Part shown: positions 1-7,728 of the stretch, in pieces
Layout: each line of letters opens with the position of its first letter
Position numbering within the stretch: the first letter of the stretch is position 1
Assembly: GCA_026388275.1 (NCBI GenBank)
Contig: JAPLKB010000019.1
Span: 1-39,161 of the forward strand
Source of the DNA: Pseudomonadota bacterium
GTDB lineage: Bacteria > Desulfobacterota > Syntrophorhabdia > Syntrophorhabdales > Syntrophorhabdaceae
DNA: 39,161 nt
Direction of reading: 5' to 3'
Translations under genes and position numbers: made by a program
Notes under the pieces: generated by a model
The model's input: the letters and a program-made list of their open reading frames with translations, nothing else
Told to the model about the DNA's origin: nothing
Database searches by the model: none

Positions 1-167
1 CGTCAGGCTGGAAGTGGGATGTGGCTTATCTTGATCTGGTAGGTGCTGACGGTAAAATTGATACTGTGAGACTCACAGCCAATGCTGTTCCCATCCCCGG
101 CGCTCTATGGCTTTTTGGCCCCGGTCTTATAGGCCTGGCAGCAATGAGGAGAAGATTTAGAAAGTAG
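1..167 (+). CDS. VPxPx-CTERM (exosortase-type) sorted protein, C-terminal end only
   Basis: The open frame enters from the left edge and stops at a TAG at 165-167, so only about 54 C-terminal residues are visible. They end in VPIPGALWLFGPGLIGLAAM followed by an Arg-rich tail. This is the sorting-signal layout of the VPLPA/PEP-CTERM class: a VPxP motif, one membrane helix and a basic end. In that class an exosortase cleaves and anchors the exported protein at the cell surface. The stretch before the signal (GW.W....DL.G.DGK.DT..LTA) is also shared with the 970-aa protein at 35849-38761, so the two are paralogues over more than the signal itself. The N-terminal part and start are outside the window. 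Confidence 0.8.
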   Translation, partial: SGWKWDVAYLDLVGADGKIDTVRLTANAVPIPGALWLFGPGLIGLAAMRRRFRK

Positions 168-211
168 AAATGTACTTCAGTTATACCCGTATATGTCATT
201 TGCACAAAGGA

Positions 212-724
212 TCAGATGTTATCTGAACAAAAGTACTTGACGAATGTGTCGATAAGTATTCCCTGCTGCTGACCTTGTCTATGCCGTGTATTGTGATCGT
301 TTCCCCGTTCCTGTTTATAACAACCCGGTAAAAAATTTCCGCGCCCGTCAAACAACATGGTTTCGTATCCTGTCGCTTTCATCTTCCAAAGCTCCGTCTG
401 AGTAAAGCAGATGCTGGAGGTGATAAGACAGCAGAATTGATCTTTAAGATATTCATAAAGTATCAGAGTCCTATCCTTTAGCTCAAGGTACATGTCAAGA
501 GATGGATCATACGGTATCCTGTACCAGGCGCAGCCATTGAATTTGGCAAAGAAACCATCTATTTCGTTTTTTTGAGATGCTCCATCAGATGTATTGCCTG
601 ATGAGGGGGGCGGTGTTGCAGATTGAATATTCTGGGAGCAAACAGATACTGGAAGGAAAAAAAGACAGAGCAAGCATGCAAGCATCGCAACGGAAAACAG
701 GCATTGTCTTTGAATATTAAGCAT
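212..724 (-). CDS. hypothetical exported protein (170 aa)
   Basis: I do not recognise the family. The first ~30 residues form a clear signal peptide: a basic start, a hydrophobic Cys/Leu-rich core and a likely cleavage near SVCSQ. A short Pro/Ser/Thr/Gly-rich linker follows (about residues 37-50). The mature part is a compact domain with several cysteines, including a CC pair near residue 98 and single Cys further on, and aromatic residues (CAWYRIPYD). The ATG at 724 is preceded by AAGGGAG at good spacing, which supports this start. The gene is downstream of the initiator tRNA on the same strand, but a terminator lies between them, so it is probably a separate unit. It converges on the CTERM protein ending at 167. 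Confidence 0.65.
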   Translation of the reverse strand: MLNIQRQCLFSVAMLACLLCLFFLPVSVCSQNIQSATPPPSSGNTSDGASQKNEIDGFFAKFNGCAWYRIPYDPSLDMYLELKDRTLILYEYLKDQFCCLITSSICFTQTELWKMKATGYETMLFDGRGNFLPGCYKQERGNDHNTRHRQGQQQGILIDTFVKYFCSDNI

Positions 725-851
725 TTTTCTGCTCCCTTATGATAGCCTGTTAATTAGGCTATATCGAAAATATACTTTTTACAAGCGTTAAACCGAAAAA
801 AGTCATCAGCAATATAATTGGGTAGTTTTTTAAATTCCAGTTCAGGCGCAT

Positions 852-881
852 AAAAAAAGGACCTGCAAGTTTTGCAAGCCC
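852..881 (-). terminator. Rho-independent terminator downstream of tRNA-fMet
   Basis: On the minus strand GGGCTTGC and GCAGGTCC pair over 8 bp (two are G-U pairs) around a 7-nt loop and are followed at once by seven T residues. It starts about 11 nt past the 3' CCA of the tRNA gene, so it probably ends that transcript. Confidence 0.75.
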
Positions 882-892
882 CTGAATTTGTT

Positions 893-969
<77 letters not shown>

Positions 970-983
970 GTTCAATGTTGTAT

Positions 984-1012
984 AAGATAATGGAAAAAGT
1001 TCCAAAAGTCAA
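984..1012 (-). promoter_or_regulatory. sigma70-type promoter of tRNA-fMet
   Basis: On the minus strand TTGACT (1012-1007) and TATCTT (989-984) are separated by 17 nt. The -10 ends 14 nt before the first tRNA base, which fits a short 5' leader removed by RNase P. Confidence 0.55.
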
Positions 1013-1121
1013 TCATATTATGCACTTTTTCGTTGTCAGGGCGGCAAGCATCCGGTCTCAAAGGATAATTTTAATAATATTTTTCCGGCTAATTACTTGT
1101 GGATTGTTTAACATACAAAAA

Positions 1122-2867
1122 CTATTCTGCAAAAAGAGGGACTAATTGCTTGTCTTTCACATTCGCCAGCCCTTTATCCGTTATCCTCAAGAGAGGCAGG
1201 CCAGTAAAAGGTATTGTCTGGACAGTTAGAAAAGGCCGTTTTATCGATGATCCTATCGCCTTCATTGCCTGGTCAAGCAGCTTTATTTTGTCCCGCAGCT
1301 TCTCAATCGGATCAACCGCTATAAGTCCGTAAACAGGCATAGGAAATTCAAAGATAACTTCTCCTGCCCTGGATACAACTATCCCGCCCTGCAGCTCTAT
1401 GAGTCTGTTTACCGCTTTCGTCATATCCTCTACATTGCTGCCTATAACAAAGACATTACATGTGTCCCAGATAAGCGTAGTTGCCACTGCACCATCTTTA
1501 ATGCCTGTTGCCTTTACAAAACCCTTTCCCATCTTTTTTTTGTCATTACGGTTTATCACAGCGGCATAGGCAATATCATCAGAGATATCGTTCTGCAGAA
1601 AACCGTCCTTTACCGGGGCTTCCCATAAAGACTCTTTTGATATTGTTTCATTTATAAGTTCTTCCACCCTTACAAGATTCTTTGACGGTCTTGCCTTTAT
1701 CCTGAAATCATCTTCATTCACCTTCTGAAGCGCAAGCGTATGTTTCATTTCTTCAGGATAACTGCTCGGTTTTATTCTCTCAGTAAAACGGCCCTCAGAA
1801 TATACGATCTTACCGTTACACATAACTTTTTCAACAGATACCTTTTCCACATCCTTCAGGAACAGAATATCCGCATACCTCAGCGGCGCTATAGCTCCGA
1901 GGAATCTGAGACCATGGTAATCTGCCGGATTTATCGTTGCCATTTTAATCGCATCAAGAGGGGAAAATCCATATGAAATTGCACGTCTGACTACTGAATC
2001 AACATATCCGTCCTCAATGAGCATAACCGGATCAAAAAGGTCGGAAACAAGGATCAATCTTTTTTTATCAACATTAAAATCCTTCAACTTTGAAAGTTCT
2101 TTCAGTTCTTTCCTGATAAAACCTTCCCTTATCATTATATAAAGACCTAGTCTTAGTTTTTCGAGAGCCTCATCCAGAGTAACCGATTCATGGCACGATG
2201 TTATTCCTGTCAGAAGATACTGGACAAGTTTATCTTTGCGCGCACCGGAGGAATGACCGTCAATCCTTTTGTTAAGAGACAATGCAAGAGACGCCTGTTT
2301 CAATACTCTCTCGTCTCCGTCTAATATACCCGTCCAATAACCCTCGCCTATGCCTACAAAATCATCTCTCTTGAGAAGCCCGTTAAATTCTTTCAGGCTC
2401 AGACCGACAGCGCTTTCCATTTTTGGAAAAGGAGGAGTAAGAGGCGCTGCAACAAAATAACAACGAAGCGGGTATCCTTTTGTACTTTCTATAAAGGAAT
2501 GTGTAGCTTTTATTCCACAAGCTGTCGCAACCATTGCCGTTTCTGTAATTACAGTTGTAGTACCTCCTCTGACCGCATAAGGAACAAGTTCGCTATACGA
2601 GAGAATGCTGTCTAGATGTGTATGGGCATCAATAAATCCAGGGCAGAGATACATCCCTTCTGCATCTACTTCTGTCGTGCCTTCAGGTGTGGATATTTTT
2701 TCATTGTTTCCGATAGATACAATCCAGCCGTTTTTAATTGATATAGCAAGCCCTTCCTCTATCTCATCGGTAAATACATTTATAATTTTCCCGTTCCGGA
2801 TAACAGTGTCAGGAGGTTCAATTCCCTTTGAAACATTGAGCAACTGCTTCATTAATTCCTTTGTCAT
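1122..2867 (-). CDS. ade: adenine deaminase (amidohydrolase superfamily)
   Basis: The predicted enzyme converts adenine to hypoxanthine and ammonia (purine salvage, cytosol). At 581 residues it has the usual size for the family. An N-terminal amidohydrolase composite domain carries the metal-binding HxH at H82/H84 (PGFIDAHTHLDS). Later come DGHSSG, TSCHESVTLDEALEKLRLG and SDLFDP, which correspond to the remaining His and Asp metal or catalytic positions of adenine deaminases. The stretch NPADYHGLRFLGAIAPLRYA closes the barrel. The last ~170 residues form the adenine deaminase-specific C-terminal domain. Family members usually have TDD at the last metal position; SD is seen here, so the substrate could differ slightly within the Ade clade. 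The ATG has a good RBS (AGAGGT). It stands alone, upstream of the tRNA on the same strand. Confidence 0.85.
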   Translation of the reverse strand: MTKELMKQLLNVSKGIEPPDTVIRNGKIINVFTDEIEEGLAISIKNGWIVSIGNNEKISTPEGTTEVDAEGMYLCPGFIDAHTHLDSILSYSELVPYAVRGGTTTVITETAMVATACGIKATHSFIESTKGYPLRCYFVAAPLTPPFPKMESAVGLSLKEFNGLLKRDDFVGIGEGYWTGILDGDERVLKQASLALSLNKRIDGHSSGARKDKLVQYLLTGITSCHESVTLDEALEKLRLGLYIMIREGFIRKELKELSKLKDFNVDKKRLILVSDLFDPVMLIEDGYVDSVVRRAISYGFSPLDAIKMATINPADYHGLRFLGAIAPLRYADILFLKDVEKVSVEKVMCNGKIVYSEGRFTERIKPSSYPEEMKHTLALQKVNEDDFRIKARPSKNLVRVEELINETISKESLWEAPVKDGFLQNDISDDIAYAAVINRNDKKKMGKGFVKATGIKDGAVATTLIWDTCNVFVIGSNVEDMTKAVNRLIELQGGIVVSRAGEVIFEFPMPVYGLIAVDPIEKLRDKIKLLDQAMKAIGSSIKRPFLTVQTIPFTGLPLLRITDKGLANVKDKQLVPLFAE

Positions 2868-3067
2868 AGATTTACCTCTGTTGTTTATTAAGTTTAACTA
2901 CTCACGGTAAAGTACGCATCTTGATGTTAAAATTTCTTGTCTTTGTTCCGGATGCACATCAGCTTAATCCGGGCAGTTTGCCATTTTTCTTTTAAGGGTG
3001 TCAATTCATACAAAATAAACCGCCGGAAAGCATCGCCTTTTCAGCATACTATTTTATGATTCTATTT

Positions 3068-3685
3068 TCACTTTTTTTCGAAGAGTTTTTTATATTGCCC
3101 GTAGCCTTCTTTTTCCAGGTCTTCTTTCGGGATAAATCGCAGTGCAGCGGAATTCATACAGTAACGTAGCCCTGTCGGTTGCGGACCATCAGGGAATACA
3201 TGGCCTAAATGGGAATCTCCCCGCTTGCTTCTAACTTCTGTGCGTACGCTGAACAAGCTGCTGTCCAGCCTGGTTGTAATATTGTCCGGTTCAACAGGTT
3301 TAACAAAGCTCGGCCAGCCCGTTCCCGAATTATACTTATCTACGGAACTGAACAGAGGTTCTCCGGAAACTATATCAGCATATATGCCTTCCATTTTGTT
3401 TTTATCGTATTCATTATGAAAAGGTGGTTCAGTGCCTTCGTGTTGGGTTACCTCATACTGGAGTGGAGTTAGTTTACTTTTCAGGGTTTTATCGGCAGGT
3501 TTTTTAAAATTCTTCCAGCTCACGGGCTGTTCAATTTCAGGTTTGGTATCCACCGGATTCCTGCTTAAAGTTTTTACATCCGTTATTTTCTTCATCGTGT
3601 TTTTATCCTCCTGTTGAGCCATGCCAAAATATTGAAAACCCAAAACCAAAAATAACATCACAATACTTACTATCAAAACTTTCAA
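3068..3685 (-). CDS. msrB: exported peptide-methionine (R)-S-oxide reductase MsrB
   Basis: It reduces methionine-R-sulfoxide in proteins. An N-terminal signal sequence of about 24 residues, or an uncleaved anchor, suggests a periplasmic enzyme; a ~50-residue linker precedes the MsrB domain (about 70-200). Visible family motifs are [20 protein letters not shown] and [11 protein letters not shown], where C176 is the catalytic cysteine. C176 is the only cysteine in the whole protein. The zinc-binding CxxC pairs are absent ([13 protein letters not shown] instead), and the common resolving Cys position in SGCGWPSF is Thr. It would therefore work as a one-Cys, zinc-free form needing an external reductant. 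The start is a TTG at 3685 behind GGAGG. It is divergent from the Cys-rich small gene at 4064. Confidence 0.9.
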   Translation of the reverse strand: MKVLIVSIVMLFLVLGFQYFGMAQQEDKNTMKKITDVKTLSRNPVDTKPEIEQPVSWKNFKKPADKTLKSKLTPLQYEVTQHEGTEPPFHNEYDKNKMEGIYADIVSGEPLFSSVDKYNSGTGWPSFVKPVEPDNITTRLDSSLFSVRTEVRSKRGDSHLGHVFPDGPQPTGLRYCMNSAALRFIPKEDLEKEGYGQYKKLFEKK

Positions 3686-4063
3686 GTTGCCTCCAATGAA
3701 AAATAGGATACTTTCAGTGATTCTAATATAATCACTTGTTAATAAACTGCAAGTAAACAGAAGGTCACTTTTCAGGCTCTTTTGCAGGATAGGCTTATCT
3801 TCTCATTTAATGGGGTCAATTGTATGACGGATACCTGTCATGGAACAAATAAACCTCATTTTTATTTACTTCATTATCCCGTATTTTTCATCAGAATAAG
3901 CAACGGCGGCGGGCTGTCCCAAGGCAAACACACGCTCATTCTATTGAAAGGTCTTGTATTTGAGAAATAAAATTGGACGAAATTAGTACCGTTATTAAGG
4001 GCATGATTATTGCAATAATATATTTTATGGACATTCTTGAAATCCTGCTAAAGAGGAGGCCGC
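3686..4063. other. 378-nt divergent intergenic region
   Basis: It separates msrB (-) from the small gene at 4064 (+). Apart from the inverted repeat at 3717-3735 and AT-rich sequence around 4005-4030 that could hold a rightward promoter, I see no gene. A 62-codon frame at 3782-3970 has no RBS and no recognisable sequence, and was not accepted. Confidence 0.5.
3717..3735. promoter_or_regulatory. inverted repeat at the likely msrB promoter
   Basis: GTGATT and AATCAC form a perfect 6-bp inverted repeat with a 7-nt centre, 32 nt upstream of the msrB start. A -10-like TATATT for msrB (minus strand, 3730-3725) lies inside it, so it could be an operator. A matching -35 is weak (TTGCAG), so this is only a candidate. 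Confidence 0.3.
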
Positions 4064-4366
4064 ATGGGGCAGAAGATTTTTAAAAACAATTCTGAAATGA
4101 CTTTCGAAAGATTTTACCCGACTCATGAGGTATACGAAAGTTGTCTTTCAGATTCTTCTCTTAAAAAATCTACTAATACGCTCCGGCATACACTTAACTC
4201 TTTCTGTGCAGGATCTTTTGAATGCGGCCTCAGTCAGGATATTACAGGGCAATCAGTATGTGAGTTTCAGGATTACTGCAACCACCTTTACTTTATCGAT
4301 GACAAATGTGATTGCACATGCACCTGGCAGAAAACAACGGGGCTTGTCATACCGACATCCATATAA
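4064..4366 (+). CDS. hypothetical Cys-rich small protein (100 aa)
   Basis: I do not recognise the family. Eight cysteines lie at residues 27, 48, 54, 66, 72, 82, 84 and 86, ending in a CDCTC cluster, which suggests metal or Fe-S binding or disulfides. No signal peptide or membrane segment is visible. The ATG is preceded by a very strong Shine-Dalgarno (GAGGAGG, 5 nt before the ATG), the main reason to accept it as real. It is monocistronic; a strong hairpin follows at 4441-4475, before tatD. Confidence 0.55.
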   Translation: MGQKIFKNNSEMTFERFYPTHEVYESCLSDSSLKKSTNTLRHTLNSFCAGSFECGLSQDITGQSVCEFQDYCNHLYFIDDKCDCTCTWQKTTGLVIPTSI

Positions 4367-4440
4367 TTAAAAGGGCGGGCATTATAATATTCAGTAGTTA
4401 TTGTCTACTTGCCATACTTCAAAAACCCCCCCTTTTTTAA

Positions 4441-4475
4441 GCATGCAGAGACGCAAATATAGCGTCTCTGCATGC
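4441..4475. repeat. perfect 14-bp stem-loop between direct C/T-tract repeats
   Basis: GCATGCAGAGACGC is followed by a 7-nt loop (AAATATA) and its exact complement. A similar tract, A's followed by six or seven C's then T's, lies on both sides (about 4421-4438 and 4476-4486). The hairpin could end the 4064 transcript, but no U-run follows directly on the + strand. The flanking direct repeats would also fit a small inserted palindromic element. Confidence 0.6.
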
Positions 4476-4548
4476 AACCCCCCTTTCATGTCCTCAATCG
4501 TCTGTCGTGGTTTATCATGAAAATCTATAGATTGTCTTTCAATGAATA

Positions 4549-4557
4549 TGCTATAAA
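4549..4557 (+). promoter_or_regulatory. extended -10 element of tatD operon
   Basis: TGCTATAAA matches an extended -10 (TGnTATAAT) and ends 5 nt before the tatD ATG. There is no good -35 and no Shine-Dalgarno. If used, transcription would begin at or next to the ATG (leaderless). Confidence 0.4.
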
Positions 4558-4562
4558 AAAGC

Positions 4563-5336
4563 ATGTTTATTGATTCACACTGCCATCTTGAGATGGATGC
4601 ATTTGAACAGGATAGAGATAAAGTTATAGAGAAAAGCACAGAAGAAGGGCTTGATTATATTCTTACAGTTGGCACTGAGGAACATTATTTTGAGAAGGTA
4701 GTAGAGATTATTGAGAAATACGATAACATATACGGCGCTGTCGGCATTCATCCTCATAACAGTAGTGACTACAACGAGTCAACAGCAAAAATCATAAGCC
4801 AATATTTAACGCATAAAAAGATCGTTGCCCATGGAGAAATAGGGCTTGATTTTTTCAGGAATTATTCTCCAAGAGAAAGTCAAATTCAGGTCTTCAAAGA
4901 TCAACTGGTGCTGGCAAAAAGCTTGAATATCCCTGTTATAATCCATTCAAGGCATGCCAGAGATGAAACTCTGAGCATATTGCAGGATGTATATAATAAC
5001 GATGCATTGGGTGTCATACACTGCTATTCCTATGATCTGGATACTGCAGAAAAACTGCTTGATATGGGATTTTACATTTCCATACCGGGGACGATCACCT
5101 ATGCCAACACTCAGAAAGCGACAGAGGTTGTAAAGTATATTCCCATGGACAGGCTTCTTGCTGAAACCGATGCCCCTTTTTTGACACCGGTTCCACATAG
5201 GGGCAAAAGAAACGAGCCTTATTTTGTAAAATATACAATAGCAAAACTTGCACAGATTAAGAACAAGGCCATTGAAGAAGTTGCATTAAATATACGTGAA
5301 AATTTTGTGAAGCTTTTTTTAAGGAGAAAATATTGA
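4563..5336 (+). CDS. tatD: TatD family metal-dependent hydrolase (DNase)
   Basis: This is a TIM-barrel metal-dependent nuclease-type hydrolase of the TatD family (257 aa, typical length). Visible family landmarks are the N-terminal FIDSHCHLE with the H6xH8 metal pair, the conserved GIHPH, HGEIGLDFFR with its Glu ligand, PVIIHSRHA and IHCYS with His ligands, and AETDAPFLTP with the final Asp. Members act as 3'-5' exonucleases in DNA repair or as related esterases; the precise substrate cannot be read from sequence. The gene heads a tight unit: its stop overlaps the start of the next gene by 4 nt, and the GerMN and serS genes follow. In many bacteria tatD lies near aminoacyl-tRNA synthetase genes. 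No SD is visible before the ATG. Confidence 0.9.
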   Translation: MFIDSHCHLEMDAFEQDRDKVIEKSTEEGLDYILTVGTEEHYFEKVVEIIEKYDNIYGAVGIHPHNSSDYNESTAKIISQYLTHKKIVAHGEIGLDFFRNYSPRESQIQVFKDQLVLAKSLNIPVIIHSRHARDETLSILQDVYNNDALGVIHCYSYDLDTAEKLLDMGFYISIPGTITYANTQKATEVVKYIPMDRLLAETDAPFLTPVPHRGKRNEPYFVKYTIAKLAQIKNKAIEEVALNIRENFVKLFLRRKY

Positions 5337-5902
5337 AACCAGCGATTATTATCGTCGACATGCTTGAGGGCAACTACGGCAGTACAAGAAAAGGTGACAA
5401 AGAAGAAGAAAAGATCGTTCATCCTGTAAAGGTCTTTCTAAAGGAATGCAGGAGTATTTCTATACCCGTCGTTTTTGCATGCGATAGTTTTTTGAAGGAT
5501 GATTTTATTTTCAGAGGTAGAATGAAACCACATGCCATCAGAGGGACAAACGGTACTCAGCCTTTGTCAGACCTTGAACCGCAGAGTACAGACATAGTGC
5601 TTGAAAAAAGGAGATTCAGCGCTTTTTTCAAGACTGATCTGGATCAGACATTGCGTACAATGGGTATTGATACTGTCGCCATCGGCGGCATTAATACTCA
5701 TTTTTGTGTACTTGCAACAGCTTTTGATGCCGTCTGCAATGATTTTTACACAATAATACTTGAAGATATGAGTGCTGCATTCAAAAAAGAAATTCACAAC
5801 AATTTCCTTGATGCCTATAGAAACTCTGCCATATACCCGCTTTTCAGGGTAATGACCTCCGGAGAATTTTTAAATGAATTTAATTTGCACAAAGAAGAAT
5901 AA
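5333..5902 (+). CDS. isochorismatase/nicotinamidase-like cysteine hydrolase
   Basis: This 189-aa protein has the three catalytic residues of the isochorismatase-like hydrolase fold: Asp9 (IIIVDM), Lys92 (VLEKRRFSAF) and Cys125 (GGINTHFCVLATA). The family includes nicotinamidase, isochorismatase and N-carbamoylsarcosine amidohydrolase. The KRRFSAF and the T-H-F-C arrangement resemble the nicotinamidase/pyrazinamidase side, but the usual metal-site DxHxxH of nicotinamidases is not evident, so the substrate stays open. The start codon is TTG at 5333, overlapping the tatD stop (TTGA), behind AAGGAG; this implies translational coupling. Confidence 0.8.
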   Translation: MKPAIIIVDMLEGNYGSTRKGDKEEEKIVHPVKVFLKECRSISIPVVFACDSFLKDDFIFRGRMKPHAIRGTNGTQPLSDLEPQSTDIVLEKRRFSAFFKTDLDQTLRTMGIDTVAIGGINTHFCVLATAFDAVCNDFYTIILEDMSAAFKKEIHNNFLDAYRNSAIYPLFRVMTSGEFLNEFNLHKEE

Positions 5903-5907
5903 AAGTC

Positions 5908-6459
5908 ATGTATCATAAACCCGACATCCATGATATTCCCAAATGGTTTACAAACAAGAAGCTGGTTATTATTTTTGCTGCTGCTATTTTAATTATAGCT
6001 TTTCTGACAGTTTACAGTTATTTGAACCGCCCTGAACCGATGAAAGGTGCACCTTCTGTTATAATGGACAGCCTTTATATATTTGTCCCGAAGGATGGGG
6101 TTAAGTTAGTACAGGGCGTATTACAGGTTAAATCGGGTATATCGGAAAGGCAAAAGGCTGATGAATTAATCAATGAACTGAAGAAACAGAAATGCATTCC
6201 CGAAAAATTAACGCTTTACGATTTTGCAACAGACGATGATGGGGTCATGTACTTAAACTTCTCAAATGAAATCCTGAATGATAAGAATTCGTTGCAAGAG
6301 ATAAACATGACCTATGCTATTGTAAACACATTCATATACAACTTCAAAAATATCAATAAAGTTCAGTTGCTTGTTGAAGGACGCCCAACTGAAACCATAA
6401 ACGGTGTTATATATACTTATAAGCCGATTGAGTTTAAAAAGGATTTAATGGAGGATTAA
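5908..6459 (+). CDS. membrane-anchored GerMN-domain protein
   Basis: The protein (183 aa) has a single N-terminal membrane helix at about residues 19-39 and then an extracytoplasmic GerMN domain (about 55-175). Family features are LYIFVPKDGVKLV, the IPEKLTLYDF..DDGVMYLNFS strand pair, the YAIVNTFIYNFKNINKVQLLVEG segment and ETINGVIYT. GerMN domains are found in Bacillus GerM (peptidoglycan remodelling during sporulation and germination) and in many non-sporulating bacteria, where the role is unknown but probably envelope-related. It begins 5 nt after the hydrolase gene and its stop abuts the serS start, so it belongs to the tatD-serS unit. Confidence 0.85.
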   Translation: MYHKPDIHDIPKWFTNKKLVIIFAAAILIIAFLTVYSYLNRPEPMKGAPSVIMDSLYIFVPKDGVKLVQGVLQVKSGISERQKADELINELKKQKCIPEKLTLYDFATDDDGVMYLNFSNEILNDKNSLQEINMTYAIVNTFIYNFKNINKVQLLVEGRPTETINGVIYTYKPIEFKKDLMED

Positions 6460-7728
6460 ATGATTGACCCGAAGATTATAAGGGAAAAAGTTGAGATTGT
6501 TCAGGAAAGTCTTAAGAAAAGAGGCGCTTCTTTTGATATGGAAAAACTTCTCAAAACAGATGAAAAGCGCAGAGGGCTCATATGGGAATCCGAAAAAATG
6601 AAAAATGAAAAAAATGAGCTTTCTAATGAAATAGGAAGATTGAAAAAATCCGGTTCTATACCGCCGGACAAGATAGACCACCTGAAAGAGCTTGGAAGGA
6701 ACATTGAAAATATTGAACAGAACCTGAGAGAAACGGAAAAAGCATGGGACGACATGATTATGGTAATCCCGAATATCCCGCACAACTCGGTACCTGTCGG
6801 GACGAGCGAAGAAGATAATACGGTTGTGAGGTTTTGGGGAGAAAAACCTGTCTTTGATTTTGAGCCTTTGCCCCATTGGGAAATAGGCGAGAAGCTTGAC
6901 ATATTGGACTTCAAAAGAGCGGCAAAAATTACCGGCTCAAGATTTACCCTTTATAAATCCTTCGGTGCGCTTCTTGAGCGTGCTCTCATTAATTTTATGC
7001 TTGATCTCCATACGCTTGAACACGGGTATACAGAAGTGCTGCCGCCGTTTATGGTAAATAGGGAGACAATGACCGGAACAGGCCAGCTTCCAAAGTTCGA
7101 AGAAGAACTCTTTAAGCTTGAAGGGCTCGATTATTTCCTTATCCCGACTGCAGAAGTACCGGTGACAAACATATTCAACAACGAAATCCTGAAGGAAAAT
7201 GCGTTGCCCATCAAATACGTTGCTTATACACCATGTTTCAGGAAAGAAGCCGGCGCTCACGGCAAGGATACGAGGGGGCTTACCCGCCAGCATCAGTTTA
7301 ATAAAGTCGAGCTTGTTAAGTTTTCGGCACCTGAAACGTCTTATGATGAACTCGAAAGCCTTCTTCTTGATGCAGAAGATGTATTGAAAAAATTAAACAT
7401 ACACTACAGGGTTTCTGCACTCTGTACAAACGACCTCGGATTTTCCTCTGCAAAAACATACGATATTGAAGTTTGGCTGCCGGGGCAAAACATTTACAGA
7501 GAAATATCGTCATGCAGCAACTTTGAAACATTCCAGGCAAGAAGGGCAAAAATCAGATACCGGAAGGATAATGGAAAAACAGAATTTGTCCATACGCTGA
7601 ACGGCTCAGGACTGGCCGTCGGGAGGACTGTAATGGCTGTAATGGAAAATTACCAGACCAAAGACGGTGCTATTATTGTCCCTGAAGCGCTAAGACCGTA
7701 TGTGCATGGGATGCTCAGGTTTCCCTGA
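6460..7728 (+). CDS. serS: seryl-tRNA synthetase
   Basis: It charges tRNA-Ser with serine (class IIa aminoacyl-tRNA synthetase, cytosolic dimer). The length of 422 aa is standard. The N-terminal ~110 residues form the charged, antiparallel coiled-coil arm that contacts the long variable arm of tRNA-Ser. Class II motifs follow: motif 2 ([19 protein letters not shown] then HQFNKVE) and motif 3 ([20 protein letters not shown]). TAEVP at about residue 230 is the serine-binding TxE element. GGAGG lies 5 nt before the ATG. The last 14 nt overlap the 3' end of the oppositely oriented gene 7715-10033. Confidence 0.97.
   Translation: MIDPKIIREKVEIVQESLKKRGASFDMEKLLKTDEKRRGLIWESEKMKNEKNELSNEIGRLKKSGSIPPDKIDHLKELGRNIENIEQNLRETEKAWDDMIMVIPNIPHNSVPVGTSEEDNTVVRFWGEKPVFDFEPLPHWEIGEKLDILDFKRAAKITGSRFTLYKSFGALLERALINFMLDLHTLEHGYTEVLPPFMVNRETMTGTGQLPKFEEELFKLEGLDYFLIPTAEVPVTNIFNNEILKENALPIKYVAYTPCFRKEAGAHGKDTRGLTRQHQFNKVELVKFSAPETSYDELESLLLDAEDVLKKLNIHYRVSALCTNDLGFSSAKTYDIEVWLPGQNIYREISSCSNFETFQARRAKIRYRKDNGKTEFVHTLNGSGLAVGRTVMAVMENYQTKDGAIIVPEALRPYVHGMLRFP

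Noticed and set aside
3782-3970. 62-codon + strand frame in the msrB-4064 gap
   Set aside because: No RBS, no domain, unremarkable composition.
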